Part shown: in pieces, positions 9,266 to 19,818 of the stretch | Position numbering within the stretch: the stretch's first letter is position 1 | Layout: each line of letters opens with the position of its first letter | NCBI RefSeq assembly: GCF_017495225.1 | Contig: NZ_JAFEIG010000007.1 | Coordinates: 157,811 to 221,810, forward strand | DNA length: 64,000 bases | DNA from: Daejeonella sp. | GTDB lineage: Bacteria; Bacteroidota; Bacteroidia; Sphingobacteriales; Sphingobacteriaceae | Reading direction: 5' to 3' | The notes under the pieces: model-generated | Told to the model about the DNA's origin: nothing | What the model saw: only the letters and a program-made list of their open reading frames with translations | The model's database searches: none | Program-made: the position numbers and the translations under genes

Positions 9266-11347
9266 TTAATTGAGTGTTATATCATCAAAGTAGAACGTAT
9301 AGTTGGCTGTTCCATCACCTGGAGTTCCATTATCGAATATGAAGACAAGGTTATGGTATAGCGCAACGGTACTGATAGCGCTATAATCGAAAGTTAGTGT
9401 CTCCCAAGCATTAGCTTTAGTGGTTACAACTTCCTTTTCGAAGTTAACAGCGGCGTCCGACTTATTTTCAACTTTCAATAGCATTTTTGCACCTACACGT
9501 GGAGAATAAACTTTTACTGTAAATGTCTTATTCACAGAGAAATCAATTGGATTAGGTAACTTTAATAGAGCACCACCCCAAGGTTGGCCAGCACCTTTAA
9601 CCATCTTAGCAACCTTTGAAGAACCATTAATTCCGCCAGCAGCTGGATTATCCGCTACAGTTAAATTACCACCATCGAAATTAATGAAGTCGTAATTTAA
9701 TGTAAGCGATTGAAAATCAAGAGGTAGACCTAAAACACCGTTATCGCTAGCTACCATTTGAACATCATCCCAATAAAAAACCTTACCAGATCCAGTATTA
9801 CCAAAATCGAAGAAGATAGATGCTTTATTAAAATTATATGCAAGATTTAAAGCAGCTGTTCCGGTAGCATGATTAGTGAAATCAAAAACTAAAGTTTCCC
9901 ATTCGTTTGCTTTAGTTGTTGATACCTGGGTTTCAACAGACTTATTAGCATCATTGCTATCTTCAATTTTCAATCTTACAGGTATTCCTGCTGCTGGTGA
10001 GTACACTCTAACACTCATTTTAGTTGCACTAGATGAAATTGGAATTTTAGTAGCAAAACCATCGCTTGTTCCAATAGTTGTACCTGCCCAAGTTTCGGCA
10101 CCATTAGGCTTAGTGGTTACCTTTACTTTATTGGTCACATTTACAGGGTCTGTTCCATTTACTGTTGAGTTATTACCGAAATCGGTAACTGTATTATTTA
10201 CAGTTTCATCATCAAAGCTTACCGGTAATTTAATTTGGCTTAAAGTAGCTGGTAAATTTTTAGTTAGGCGGATATCATCAAAGTAGAAAGTAAAATCTGA
10301 TGAACCATTACCAACCGTACCTAAATCGAAAATAAGCACTAAATTCTGGTAAGTATTTGAAGTATTAATAGCACTATAATCAAATACTAAATCAACCCAC
10401 TCATTAGCGACAGTTGTAGTTACTTCCTTTTCAAAGGCTTTGTTTGAATCAGAAGAATTTTCCACTTTTAATAAAACTTTTGCACCAACACGCGGAGAAT
10501 AAACCTTCATTCTAAAGATTTTATTAGAAGAAAAGTCGATATTACCACCGAGTTTTAATACACTACCACCCCATGGCTGACCAGCACCTTTAACCATTTT
10601 AGATACTTTATTACTAGGGTTATCAGCTGTTTTATGGGGATTATCAAGAACAGTTGAGTTACCACCATCAAAGTTAATGAAAGCATAATCAAGGGTTGGA
10701 GACTCAAAGTCTACGGGTAATAAAATTGGGTTAACAATATTTATCGTGTCTGTATAAGTAGTAGTTGCTGCACCACCACTCAAAGCCACAACTTTTAAGA
10801 TGTAAGACCCAACTTTAGCATAAGTATGACTTATGGTTTCGCCTTCAAGGAAAGATTTTGGAACCTCATTATCTACATCGCCATAATAAACTTTGAATAC
10901 CGTTTCATATTTTGCTGTAGCAGAAACATTAATTTTAAAATTGTTTGCTGGATCTGGAGCAACAACAACTTTTAAATCTTCCGGTGCTTTGAAAGAAACT
11001 GTTAGTGGAATAACCTTTTCGGTTACTTTTCCAGTTAAACCGTAACCTATAATTTTTACATTATAAACCCCTTCAGGATAAATACGTTGAACGCTTTTAC
11101 CTGCCTCAACCTTAGCGGGAGTTGTTGTACCGTGACCAAAAAAGACATCAAAGCTTGATGCTCCCTCTCCATTTGGAGTGATGGTAACTAAACCTGTATT
11201 ATCTTGTGTAATATCAAATAAGGCCGAAATTTGAGCTGGTGACTCTGAACTTTCCAAGAAAGAAGTATCACCAAAATTCTCCTTTTGGCAAGATCCCAAT
11301 ACTGCCACTAAAATGGCAAGGCTGAAAATATATTTAAATGAATTCAT
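9266..11347 (-). CDS. lipoprotein with PKD-like modules and three tandem glycan-binding-type repeats
   Basis: A 693-aa protein with lipobox (AVLGSCQKENFG). Two Ig/PKD-like modules occupy about 35-205. They are followed by three repeats of about 155 residues (near 210-365, 375-530 and 535-693), each starting with a LPxDF/SF segment and ending in a FYFDD or FYWDD motif. Repeats 1 and 3 are nearly the same (FINFDGGN, MVKGAGQPWGG, KVYSPRVGAK); repeat 2 is divergent. The fold looks like a beta-sandwich carbohydrate-binding module. Sitting directly after SusD, it is probably the surface glycan-binding protein, with multivalent beta-glucan binding (inference). Confidence 0.75.
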   Translation of the reverse strand: MNSFKYIFSLAILVAVLGSCQKENFGDTSFLESSESPAQISALFDITQDNTGLVTITPNGEGASSFDVFFGHGTTTPAKVEAGKSVQRIYPEGVYNVKIIGYGLTGKVTEKVIPLTVSFKAPEDLKVVVAPDPANNFKINVSATAKYETVFKVYYGDVDNEVPKSFLEGETISHTYAKVGSYILKVVALSGGAATTTYTDTINIVNPILLPVDFESPTLDYAFINFDGGNSTVLDNPHKTADNPSNKVSKMVKGAGQPWGGSVLKLGGNIDFSSNKIFRMKVYSPRVGAKVLLKVENSSDSNKAFEKEVTTTVANEWVDLVFDYSAINTSNTYQNLVLIFDLGTVGNGSSDFTFYFDDIRLTKNLPATLSQIKLPVSFDDETVNNTVTDFGNNSTVNGTDPVNVTNKVKVTTKPNGAETWAGTTIGTSDGFATKIPISSSATKMSVRVYSPAAGIPVRLKIEDSNDANKSVETQVSTTKANEWETLVFDFTNHATGTAALNLAYNFNKASIFFDFGNTGSGKVFYWDDVQMVASDNGVLGLPLDFQSLTLNYDFINFDGGNLTVADNPAAGGINGSSKVAKMVKGAGQPWGGALLKLPNPIDFSVNKTFTVKVYSPRVGAKMLLKVENKSDAAVNFEKEVVTTKANAWETLTFDYSAISTVALYHNLVFIFDNGTPGDGTANYTFYFDDITLN

Positions 11348-11370
11348 GATTCTTAATTTTAAATTTGTGC

Positions 11371-12855
11371 TTAGTTGTATCCTGGATTTTGTTTCAATCC
11401 TGAAATATCTACCTCTTGCTGAGGAATAGGGAATAATTCGTTTTTACCTACAGTAAAACCAGTAATTTTTGATGCCGCTTGTCCTGTTCTTACAAGATCA
11501 AAAAAGCGATCACCTTCCATAGCCAACTCTAGTCTTCTTTCATCCCAAATTGCTTGACGAAGAGCTGTTCCTGTGGCACTTATATCATGAAGATCATCTC
11601 CAAATGCACGTTTACGAACTCTATTCAAATATTCTTGAGCCTTTGAGTCGTTTGGTGTAGTTGCTCTATTATTTGCCTCAGCAGCCATAAGCAATACATC
11701 CGCATAACGAATTGTTCTAAAATTATTTAAATAATTAAGCTCCACTTGTCCGGAAGTTTCACCTACCCTTGGCATATACTTCTGACTGTATAAGCCAGTA
11801 TTTTTATAAGGTGCAACTTTATAAGTAATACCAAAGGAAGGATTTGCAGTCTTATAAGCTTCGATATCCAATATTGTTACCGCTTTTCTGGTATCGCCAG
11901 CAGCATAAGCATCAGCAAGGTTTTTAGTAGGTAGATTGGTACTCCAACCAGAAGAATACGGACTTGTACCGGTAAGGTTACGTATACCACAAATCTGAAC
12001 TGCTAAATTTCCTTGACCTCTTCCTGGATTAGACCAATCATAAAAAGGACTAGCATTAGAATATTGAATTTCAAAAACAGACTCAGGGCCATTCTCGCCA
12101 GCCTGTAAGAAAATGTTGCCAAAGTTTGGTACAAGACTAAAAGGACCTTTTACCACATTTTCAAGCATTGTTGCAGCGGCATCAAATTTACCTTGGTATA
12201 GCAATACCTTACCTAAAAGCGCTTGAGCGGCAAACTTAGTCGCTCTACCCTTTTCAACATTCACATTTGGAAGAACTGCAATTGCATTTGTTAAATCAAG
12301 CTCAATTTGCTTATAAACATCTGCTTTAGGTGCCCTTGAATATTTTTTTGAATCAGAAACCGAAAGTCTCTTATCAACAAACAAAGGCACATCGCCAAAC
12401 ATTCTAACTAATTCAAAATAATAGTATGCTCTTAAGAAATAAACCTGACCGTATAAAGCATCTTTACCTACAAAATTAAATTTGTCTTTATTCTCGTGTA
12501 AATAATTAGCACGATTTATACCTTCATAACATGCTCTCCATGCTTCCGTAAGATTGGCATTGGTACTATTCGATTGATAATCATCAATTTGCTGAAAACC
12601 AATTTGATCAGTAGCATTTTCGCCACCAGAAACTGAATTATCTGATGCTATATCACCAATTACTGGATTAGCCCATAGCCATTGTAATGGAGAATAAGTA
12701 CCAATAACCATTTTTTGGTAATCATCTTCATTTGTTAAGTAGGTGTCTGCTGTAATTTGAAAATCCTCTTTAGGATCATAATCAACAAACTTTTCACATC
12801 CTGTTGCAATGCTTACAACTAGGAATAAACTGATGAAATATTTATAATTTTTCAT
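11371..12855 (-). CDS. susD: SusD/RagB family nutrient-binding lipoprotein
   Basis: A 494-aa protein with lipobox (SIATGCEKFVDYDP), the SusD N-terminal domain (YFLRAYYYFELVRMFGDVPL) and the C-terminal RagB domain ending in IWDERRLELAMEGDRFFDLVRTG and FPIPQQEV. It forms the lid of the SusCD transporter and captures oligosaccharide at the cell surface. It lies 18 bp downstream of the SusC gene and was clearly encoded as a pair with it. Confidence 0.95.
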   Translation of the reverse strand: MKNYKYFISLFLVVSIATGCEKFVDYDPKEDFQITADTYLTNEDDYQKMVIGTYSPLQWLWANPVIGDIASDNSVSGGENATDQIGFQQIDDYQSNSTNANLTEAWRACYEGINRANYLHENKDKFNFVGKDALYGQVYFLRAYYYFELVRMFGDVPLFVDKRLSVSDSKKYSRAPKADVYKQIELDLTNAIAVLPNVNVEKGRATKFAAQALLGKVLLYQGKFDAAATMLENVVKGPFSLVPNFGNIFLQAGENGPESVFEIQYSNASPFYDWSNPGRGQGNLAVQICGIRNLTGTSPYSSGWSTNLPTKNLADAYAAGDTRKAVTILDIEAYKTANPSFGITYKVAPYKNTGLYSQKYMPRVGETSGQVELNYLNNFRTIRYADVLLMAAEANNRATTPNDSKAQEYLNRVRKRAFGDDLHDISATGTALRQAIWDERRLELAMEGDRFFDLVRTGQAASKITGFTVGKNELFPIPQQEVDISGLKQNPGYN

Positions 12856-12873
12856 TTGAACGCTCTTTTAAGA

Positions 12874-15800
12874 TTAAAATTTAACATCTACACCCATTGA
12901 CCAAGTTCTGGCTTGTGGATAGGAACCTCTATCGATACCTGTATCAAAAATTCCACCCGATATTTCAGGATCATAACCAGAATATTTAGTGAAAGTGAAG
13001 GCATTCTTAACTTGAGAATAAATTCTGATTTTGCTGAACGACTTATTTTTAAATAGTGAAGCAGGAAGAGTATATCCTAATTGGAAATCCTTAATTTTTA
13101 TAAAAGAACCATCCTCAACATAACGATCAGAAGCTCTTGTATTATTATTAGCATCGGTAAATGTATACCTTGGATTTCTAGCATCATTCGTACTTCCTTC
13201 ACCAGTCCATCTAGCCAATACACCTCTGAATTTATTAGTCATAGCTAAATTACGTTCGTAAGCTCTGTAGATATCATTACCTATTGAAGCATATACAAAA
13301 CTATTTAAATCGAAGTTTTTGTAGTTAAGTGAAAGTCCCCAGCCTAATGTAAAATCAGGGAATGGATCACCAATTTTAATACGGTCGTCTCCATCAATTT
13401 TGTTATCACCGTTTATATCGGCATAACGAATATCACCTGGTTTAGCACCTGGCTGACTTGCAGAGGCTGCAATTTCAGCTGGATTTTGGAATAGGCCATT
13501 TGTTTTATAACCGTAAAAGTATCCTGGAGTTTCGCCAGCTTCAAATCTAGTAACACTCTGATTAGGAATACCATAATTTCCACCAGTAATTAAGCCATTA
13601 TTAGTTTCAGTTACTAAGTTTTTAGCTGTTGTAAAAGTAAAATTAGTGCTAAAATTTAAATTACGATTTACTTTATCAGCGAAACCAAGACTAAAGTCGA
13701 AACCAGAAGTTTCTGTTGTTCCAATATTAGCTGTTGGAGATTGTGCTGTACCAAGGTATAATGAAAGCGATGGGGTAAATAATAAACCACTGATATTCTT
13801 CTCAAAATAATCTGCTGAGAAGGAGAACTTATTTTTGTAGAAAGTCATATCAAAACCAGCATTTAACTGCTTTTGTTTTTCCCAAGCAAGCTCATCATTT
13901 TTAAATGAAGCAATAGTAGCACCAATAGAAGTATTGTTATTACCAAAAGTATAACCCGAATTTTGTCCCAAACCGTATGCATAAACAAGTGTTGAGATTT
14001 TCTGGTATTGCGGATTAACATTCTCATTTCCAGTAATACCATAACTACCTCTAATTTTAAAGTAGTTAATGAAGTCTAAGTTAAAGAAGTCTTCATTTGA
14101 TACAACCCAGCCTAATGAACCAGCATAGAAGTTAGCAAACTTATTATTTGCACCAAAGGCGTAAGATCCATCTCTACGAGCAGAGAAGGAAGCCAAATAC
14201 TTATCTTTATAATCGTAATTAATTCTGCTGAAGTAAGAAAGATTTCTTCTCTCGTATTGGAAAGATCCTACATCAATACCAGAAGTTGGAGCGATACCTG
14301 TTGCAGAAGAAATATCTGCAAATTCCCATGAATTAAAAGGAACATCCTGTCTCGAGCCATTTATAGCATTACCAGTTATTTTTGCCAATGAGAAACCAAG
14401 AATCGCATCAAAAGTATGGTCTTCATTTAATACTAAGCTGTAGTTTCCAAATGTTTCAAAAGTATTGTTGAAATAAGTATTTTTATATTCCGAAACGTTA
14501 TTGTGAGCACCAGTTTTTGCAGAACCATCTGCATTTAAAGTTGAGTTAATGTGACCCGATCCATAAAAAGATAGAGGAGTAAAGGACTTACCAGTAACAT
14601 CAACATTTGTGTATCCGTAGCGAGAAGTAAGTTTCAAATTCTTTAATAAATCATACTGTAATTCTAATTTACCGTATAATTTATTTGTATTAGACTCATT
14701 GTGAGTATCATCTAATTGAGTAAGCGGATTAAATATTTCCGATAAGATATTAGTACTTACAGCATATTTACCATAAGTATTAGGTACATTATTTAGAATC
14801 GGAGTGGTTGGATCGAAGTTTAGTGCATTAGAAATAACGCTATTAATACCATTTTCGGCAACATTAGCACCTTTAATATTCACAAAGCTAGTATTAGCTA
14901 AGAATTTCAATTTTGGAGATAAGTTGAAAGTAAGGTTAGCAGTACCATTTGCACGGTTGAAGAAAGACTTTTCACCACCACCAACAATACCATCCTGGCC
15001 TAAGTAACCACCAGAAATAAAATAACTCATTTTATCGCTGCCACCCTTAGCATTTAAAGTATGCGTCTGCATTCCAGCCATATGGAAAATCTCATTTTGC
15101 CAGTTTGTACCTACACCCAATTTAGAGAGATCAGAAAAAATTAAGTTACCACCAGAAGTTAAGCTTCCTTCGTTAATAATTGCAGCATATTCAGTCGCGT
15201 TTAAAACACCAATTGTGTTAAGCACTTCTTGAACACCGTAATTACTATTTAAAGCATATTCTGTTGGTTGATTTTTTCTACCACTCTTGGTAGTAACTAC
15301 AATTACACCATTTCCACCTTTCACACCATAAATTGCGGTGGTAGCTGCATCCTTCAATACGTTTATTGATTCAATATCAGCAGCATTAATTGAATTTAAA
15401 TCATCCATACTTTGAATTGATCCATCAACTACTACTACAGGATCAGTCCCAGTGTATGAAGGAATACCTCTAATAAGCACTGTTGGCTTAGAGCCTGGAG
15501 AACCATTAGAAATTACAGTAACCCCTGAAGCACGACCTTGCAAAGCATCCTCTGCACGTACAGGTCTTAATTTTTCAATGTCAGCTGCCTTTACAGTTGA
15601 GATAGCTCCAGAAATTTTAGTAATCTTCTGAACGCCATAACCTACAACTACTACTTCATCCATTGCAGTTAATGAACCTTCAAGTTCGATAGTAATTGCA
15701 TCGGCATTGTTAACCTGATAACGAAAAGGATTCATTCCCGTAAAGCTTACTAGCAATGTAGCTCCCTTTTGAACGGAAATTTTAAAATTTCCCTGAGCAT

Positions 15801-15972
15801 CAGTTACTGTAGCAGTAGATGCTCCTATTACAGATACCGTAGCACCTGGTAGGGTTTCTTTGGTGGTTTTGTCTTTTACAATACCTGAAACACTTAGCGT
15901 TTGAGCTATTGTTTGTTGGTATAACGCAACCAAAAACAAAACTGTGAAGACTAATTTGATTTTAAATTTCAT
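12874..15972 (-). CDS. susC: SusC/RagA family TonB-dependent outer membrane transporter
   Basis: A 1032-aa protein with signal peptide, a carboxypeptidase-regulatory-like domain (SVSGIVKDKTTKETLPGATV), TonB-box-like EVVVVGYG, plug domain (DALQGRASGVTVIS, VLIRGIPSYTG, INVLKDAATTAIYGVKGGNG) and a long beta-barrel ending in a Phe. It imports glucan oligosaccharides with SusD. It is the first gene of the six-gene locus and faces the divergent regulator across a 220-bp intergenic region that contains repeats. Confidence 0.96.
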   Translation of the reverse strand: MKFKIKLVFTVLFLVALYQQTIAQTLSVSGIVKDKTTKETLPGATVSVIGASTATVTDAQGNFKISVQKGATLLVSFTGMNPFRYQVNNADAITIELEGSLTAMDEVVVVGYGVQKITKISGAISTVKAADIEKLRPVRAEDALQGRASGVTVISNGSPGSKPTVLIRGIPSYTGTDPVVVVDGSIQSMDDLNSINAADIESINVLKDAATTAIYGVKGGNGVIVVTTKSGRKNQPTEYALNSNYGVQEVLNTIGVLNATEYAAIINEGSLTSGGNLIFSDLSKLGVGTNWQNEIFHMAGMQTHTLNAKGGSDKMSYFISGGYLGQDGIVGGGEKSFFNRANGTANLTFNLSPKLKFLANTSFVNIKGANVAENGINSVISNALNFDPTTPILNNVPNTYGKYAVSTNILSEIFNPLTQLDDTHNESNTNKLYGKLELQYDLLKNLKLTSRYGYTNVDVTGKSFTPLSFYGSGHINSTLNADGSAKTGAHNNVSEYKNTYFNNTFETFGNYSLVLNEDHTFDAILGFSLAKITGNAINGSRQDVPFNSWEFADISSATGIAPTSGIDVGSFQYERRNLSYFSRINYDYKDKYLASFSARRDGSYAFGANNKFANFYAGSLGWVVSNEDFFNLDFINYFKIRGSYGITGNENVNPQYQKISTLVYAYGLGQNSGYTFGNNNTSIGATIASFKNDELAWEKQKQLNAGFDMTFYKNKFSFSADYFEKNISGLLFTPSLSLYLGTAQSPTANIGTTETSGFDFSLGFADKVNRNLNFSTNFTFTTAKNLVTETNNGLITGGNYGIPNQSVTRFEAGETPGYFYGYKTNGLFQNPAEIAASASQPGAKPGDIRYADINGDNKIDGDDRIKIGDPFPDFTLGWGLSLNYKNFDLNSFVYASIGNDIYRAYERNLAMTNKFRGVLARWTGEGSTNDARNPRYTFTDANNNTRASDRYVEDGSFIKIKDFQLGYTLPASLFKNKSFSKIRIYSQVKNAFTFTKYSGYDPEISGGIFDTGIDRGSYPQARTWSMGVDVKF

Positions 15973-16081
15973 ACAGAAATTGAGTTTAGTAAATAATAAT
16001 TGTTCTTTAAATTTTAAATTCTTTATAATTGGAGCATAAAGGTGCGGTTAAGCAATACAACAATCAAAAAAATAACTACTT

Positions 16082-16151
16082 CAATACTACATCATAATGC
16101 AGAATTGAATCAATTATGCGATATTTAAAATACAACAATACTACATCATAA
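16082..16151. promoter_or_regulatory. repeat cluster between susC and the regulator: candidate operator
   Basis: The 16-bp sequence CAATACTACATCATAA occurs twice (16082-16097 and 16136-16151). Between the copies is an inverted repeat AATTGA-A-TCAATT (about 16103-16115). The cluster lies in the divergent intergenic region and is a good candidate for binding by the adjacent regulator (inference). Confidence 0.5.
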
Positions 16152-16192
16152 ATTTTGAGAAAACGCCCACAATAGCTTTAATTTATATATTC

Positions 16193-19063
16193 ATGAGAAA
16201 ATTATTATTGTTATTATTAATTCCCTTTCAGTTGTTTGGACAGAATACCATCGGACTTCCGGATGTAATCAACTACGACAAGCAACAATACAATGCCGGT
16301 TTACAGAATTGGGACATCAAACAAGATAAAAATGGGATCATTTATGTGGCAAATAATGAAGGTTTACTCACCTTTGATGGTAAGTATTGGAATTTATTCC
16401 CATTACCTAATAAAACCATTGTTCGATCTATTGAAATCGGCTTAGACAATAAAATTTACGTTGGTGGGCAGGATGAAATTGGATATTTTGCTCCAACAGC
16501 TAACGGAAGGTTATCTTATCATTCATATACCTCATTAATAGATGAGAAAAACAGATCATTTGGCGATGTATGGGATATTGTACGAATCAATCAAAATATA
16601 TTTTTCCGCACTTCAAACAAGATTTTCAAGTTAATTAATGGCAAAATAGCTAGTTATAAAGCTTTGAGTGAGTGGAATTTTATGGCAGCGTCTGAGGGCA
16701 CTTTATACGCTCATGATTTTAAAAGCGGATTAAATAAGTTTGAAAATGATACGTGGGTTCCTATACTACGACAGGAGGAACTTCCTAAAAACGACCCTAT
16801 TACAGGTATTTTGCCTATTCAAAACAAACAATCAATTGTAACTACATTAAAAAACGGCTTGTTTTTACTCAATAATGAAGGTTTAAGCAAAATAAAAACT
16901 GCTAATCAGAAAATTTTTGAAAATGAAAGAATCTATTCTGCTACATCTATAAATAAAAATTGGATTGCAATAGCTACAAGCAATGGAGGGGTTTATATCA
17001 TTGATTCGCGAGGTAATACTATTCAACGTTTTTCAAAGATTGAAGGGCTTCAGAATAATAATGTTTTAAGTATTTTCTTAGATCAGCAGCAAAATTTATG
17101 GCTAGGATTAGATAATGGCATCGATTTCATAGCTTATAATAGTCCCATAAAACAACTAAATCCTATACTTCAAGATGGTTCAGGATATGCCGCCATGCTA
17201 TTTGACAACCAGCTGTTTTTAGGCACTTCAAATGGACTTTTTAGCGTTACCTTACAAAACACCAAGGATTTAAGTTTTAGTAAAGGCGATTTCAGGGCGG
17301 TTGAAAACTCAAAGGGACAAACATGGGGGCTTTCAAGAATCAATAAAGATTTGCTCCTAGGGCATCATGAAGGCGCTTTTTTAGTTAAAAACAATAAATT
17401 AGAGCAAATATCCAATCTTAGAGGCTATTGGAACTTCTTACCCTTAACTGATGCATTCGGGAAATCACAAATGGTAGCAGGCACCTATGATGGTTTAGTG
17501 ATTTTCGATTCAAACAAGCAAAAATTCATCCCTAAACAGAAAATACCCAACTTTACTGAGTCATCACGATTTCTTGCTATCGATAATGACGGTTTTCTAT
17601 GGGTTTCGCATCCATATCATGGCGTTTATAAAATCAAGCAATCGAACACTAACAATTATTCCATTTATACCTTTACCCAAAAAAACGGTTTACCCTCAAA
17701 CGTAAATAATCACGTTTATAAGATTAAAAACGAAGTATTAGTTGCAACAGAAAAGGGAGTTTATAGCTATAACAAAAGCAAGAATTTATTTGAGGTATCA
17801 GAATATTATCAAAAACTACTTGGCGACGCAAGTTTGCGTTATATGAAAGAAGACGCAAGTGGGAATATTTGGTTTATCAGAGAAAAAACATTGGGTGTAA
17901 TAGACTATACCAGTGAAAACCCGAAGGTAATTTACCTGCCTGAATTAAATAACAAAATGCTGAGTGGGTTTGAATTTATTTATCCCATCAATCAAAATAA
18001 TATCTTAATTGGTGGCGAAAAGGGCTTTTTCAACATAAATTATGAAAAATACAAACAATCCATTCCAAAATTGAAAGTCCAGGTAAGATCCATCAAAATC
18101 AACAATCAAAGCGATAGCCTTCTTTTTGGTGGATTTTACAATACGAGTCAAAAGGAACAAATTATACCAGAAATAACAAGCGATTGGAATACAATTCAAG
18201 TGGAATTTTCATCACCATTATTCGGATTCCAATCGAACATAGAATATAGCTACCGATTAAAAAAATTCGATAGAAACTGGTCGGAATGGTCGAAAAGAAC
18301 AGAAAAAGAATATACCAACTTACCCTTTGGAGATTATGTTTTTGAAGTTAAAGCGAGGAATAATTTAGGAAATGAATCGGAAGTAAGTAGTTATTCGTTC
18401 AAAGTTCTTCCTCCTTGGTATTTGTCAGTTTGGGCAAAAACTTTCTATTTCGGAATTATTGTGGGATTAATTTATGTGGTTTATATATGGCAGGAGCGTA
18501 GATTACAAAAACAACAAGAAAAACATCAAAAAGAGCAAGCCAAACTATCCTATATCCATGAGCTAGAGTTAAGTCGCACAGAAGGTGAATTAGCGCTATT
18601 AAGAAATGAGAAACTAGAGGTAGAAATTAATTTAATGAATTCCGAATTGGCTTCATCCGCTATGCATCTTGTGAAAAAAGCCGAACTTCTGAGTAAAACT
18701 AAAGAAGAGCTCAATAAGGTAATTAAAGTAATTGATCATCCAGAAGCCATTTCTGAGCTAAAGAAAATGGTTAAAACATATAATGAGGATGATCGCATGG
18801 ACCAAGAATGGAAAAACTTCACTAAACATTTTGATAAAGTCCACAGTGATTTTCTAAATATAATTAAGGAAAGACACCCCAATATCACATCCAATGAGCT
18901 TAAATTATGTGCTTATTTACGCATGAATTTAAGCACTAAAGAAATTGCACAATTTGCAAATATTTCAGTTAGAGGAGTAGAAATAGGACGGTATCGATTA
19001 CGCAAAAAATTACAAATACCTACAGAAATTAGTTTGTTCGACTACTTGATTGGGATAGGTTAA
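16193..19063 (+). CDS. beta-propeller/Y_Y_Y membrane sensor with LuxR-type HTH (PUL regulator)
   Basis: A 956-aa protein. A signal peptide (MRKLLLLLLIPFQLFGQ) is followed by periplasmic two-component-regulator-type propeller repeats (about 40-640, with motifs such as IFLDQQQNLWLGLDNGI). Then come a Y_Y_Y domain (about 680-740), one membrane helix near 745-765 and a cytoplasmic coiled coil. A LuxR-like HTH lies at about 900-950 (SNELKLCAYLRMNLSTKEIAQFANIS). It has the sensor half of a hybrid two-component regulator but no histidine kinase or receiver, so signalling must pass directly to the HTH. It is divergent from susC and probably controls that locus. Confidence 0.88.
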   Translation: MRKLLLLLLIPFQLFGQNTIGLPDVINYDKQQYNAGLQNWDIKQDKNGIIYVANNEGLLTFDGKYWNLFPLPNKTIVRSIEIGLDNKIYVGGQDEIGYFAPTANGRLSYHSYTSLIDEKNRSFGDVWDIVRINQNIFFRTSNKIFKLINGKIASYKALSEWNFMAASEGTLYAHDFKSGLNKFENDTWVPILRQEELPKNDPITGILPIQNKQSIVTTLKNGLFLLNNEGLSKIKTANQKIFENERIYSATSINKNWIAIATSNGGVYIIDSRGNTIQRFSKIEGLQNNNVLSIFLDQQQNLWLGLDNGIDFIAYNSPIKQLNPILQDGSGYAAMLFDNQLFLGTSNGLFSVTLQNTKDLSFSKGDFRAVENSKGQTWGLSRINKDLLLGHHEGAFLVKNNKLEQISNLRGYWNFLPLTDAFGKSQMVAGTYDGLVIFDSNKQKFIPKQKIPNFTESSRFLAIDNDGFLWVSHPYHGVYKIKQSNTNNYSIYTFTQKNGLPSNVNNHVYKIKNEVLVATEKGVYSYNKSKNLFEVSEYYQKLLGDASLRYMKEDASGNIWFIREKTLGVIDYTSENPKVIYLPELNNKMLSGFEFIYPINQNNILIGGEKGFFNINYEKYKQSIPKLKVQVRSIKINNQSDSLLFGGFYNTSQKEQIIPEITSDWNTIQVEFSSPLFGFQSNIEYSYRLKKFDRNWSEWSKRTEKEYTNLPFGDYVFEVKARNNLGNESEVSSYSFKVLPPWYLSVWAKTFYFGIIVGLIYVVYIWQERRLQKQQEKHQKEQAKLSYIHELELSRTEGELALLRNEKLEVEINLMNSELASSAMHLVKKAELLSKTKEELNKVIKVIDHPEAISELKKMVKTYNEDDRMDQEWKNFTKHFDKVHSDFLNIIKERHPNITSNELKLCAYLRMNLSTKEIAQFANISVRGVEIGRYRLRKKLQIPTEISLFDYLIGIG

Positions 19064-19090
19064 TTAATAGCTTTGAGGAATAAAAATTAA

Positions 19091-19802
19091 ATGAACTTTC
19101 TAGAAGCTAAATGGGAGAATCTGATTATGGCAAATTATGCTGTAGAACCGGATGTGCTGATTCCATACCTACCAAAAGGAGTCGAATTAGACCCCTTTGA
19201 AGGTAAATTCTATGTGAGTTTAGTAGGTTTTATGTTCAATAAAACCAAGATATTTAAAATACCTATCCCCTATTTGGGTTCGTTTGAAGAAATAAATCTG
19301 AGGTTTTATGTAGTCAGGAAGCAGGAAGGCAGAACAAAAAGAGGAGTAGTTTTCATCAATGAAACAGTTCCTTATGCACCCGTTGCATGGATGGCCAATT
19401 ACCTTTATAAAGAACATTATACGGCTGTGAAAACAAAACATGATTGGCAAATTACTGAAGGCCTAAAAAAAAATAGATTATGCTTGGAAAAAGGATAAAA
19501 AATGGAATAATATCCTTGTAAATGCACATAATCAAGGCAATGAAATGAAAGCTGGTAGTGTGGAAGCTTTCATATTTGAGCATTATTTCGGTTATACTCG
19601 AGTAAATGAGCATAAAACATTGGAATATAGAATTAATCACCCAAGCTGGAAAGTGAATCAGGTAATTGACTATAAAATTGGCTGTGATTTTGAAAAAATG
19701 TACGGTTCTAATTTTAAATTTTTAAATGGCATGCAGCCAGACCATGTAATACTTGCTGAGGGTTCGGATGTTTCTGTAAAGTGGAAACGAATTTCAATTT
19801 AA
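19091..19802 (+). pseudogene. DUF2071 (YqjF-like) gene split by a frameshift in a 9-A run
   Basis: The first frame (19091 to a stop at 19498) gives the N-terminal DUF2071 sequence (NFLEAKWENLIMANYAVEPDVLIPYLPKG...). Homology then continues one frame over, from the A run at 19465-19473 (...KIDYAWKKDKKWNNILVNAHNQGN...) to the stop at 19802. With eight As instead of nine, a single frame of about 237 aa would be restored. The family has no firm biochemical function. The shift may be a real null mutation, a slippage/phase-variable site or a sequencing error; the rest of both halves looks intact. Confidence 0.8.
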
Positions 19803-19818
19803 ACATTAATTTATCGAT

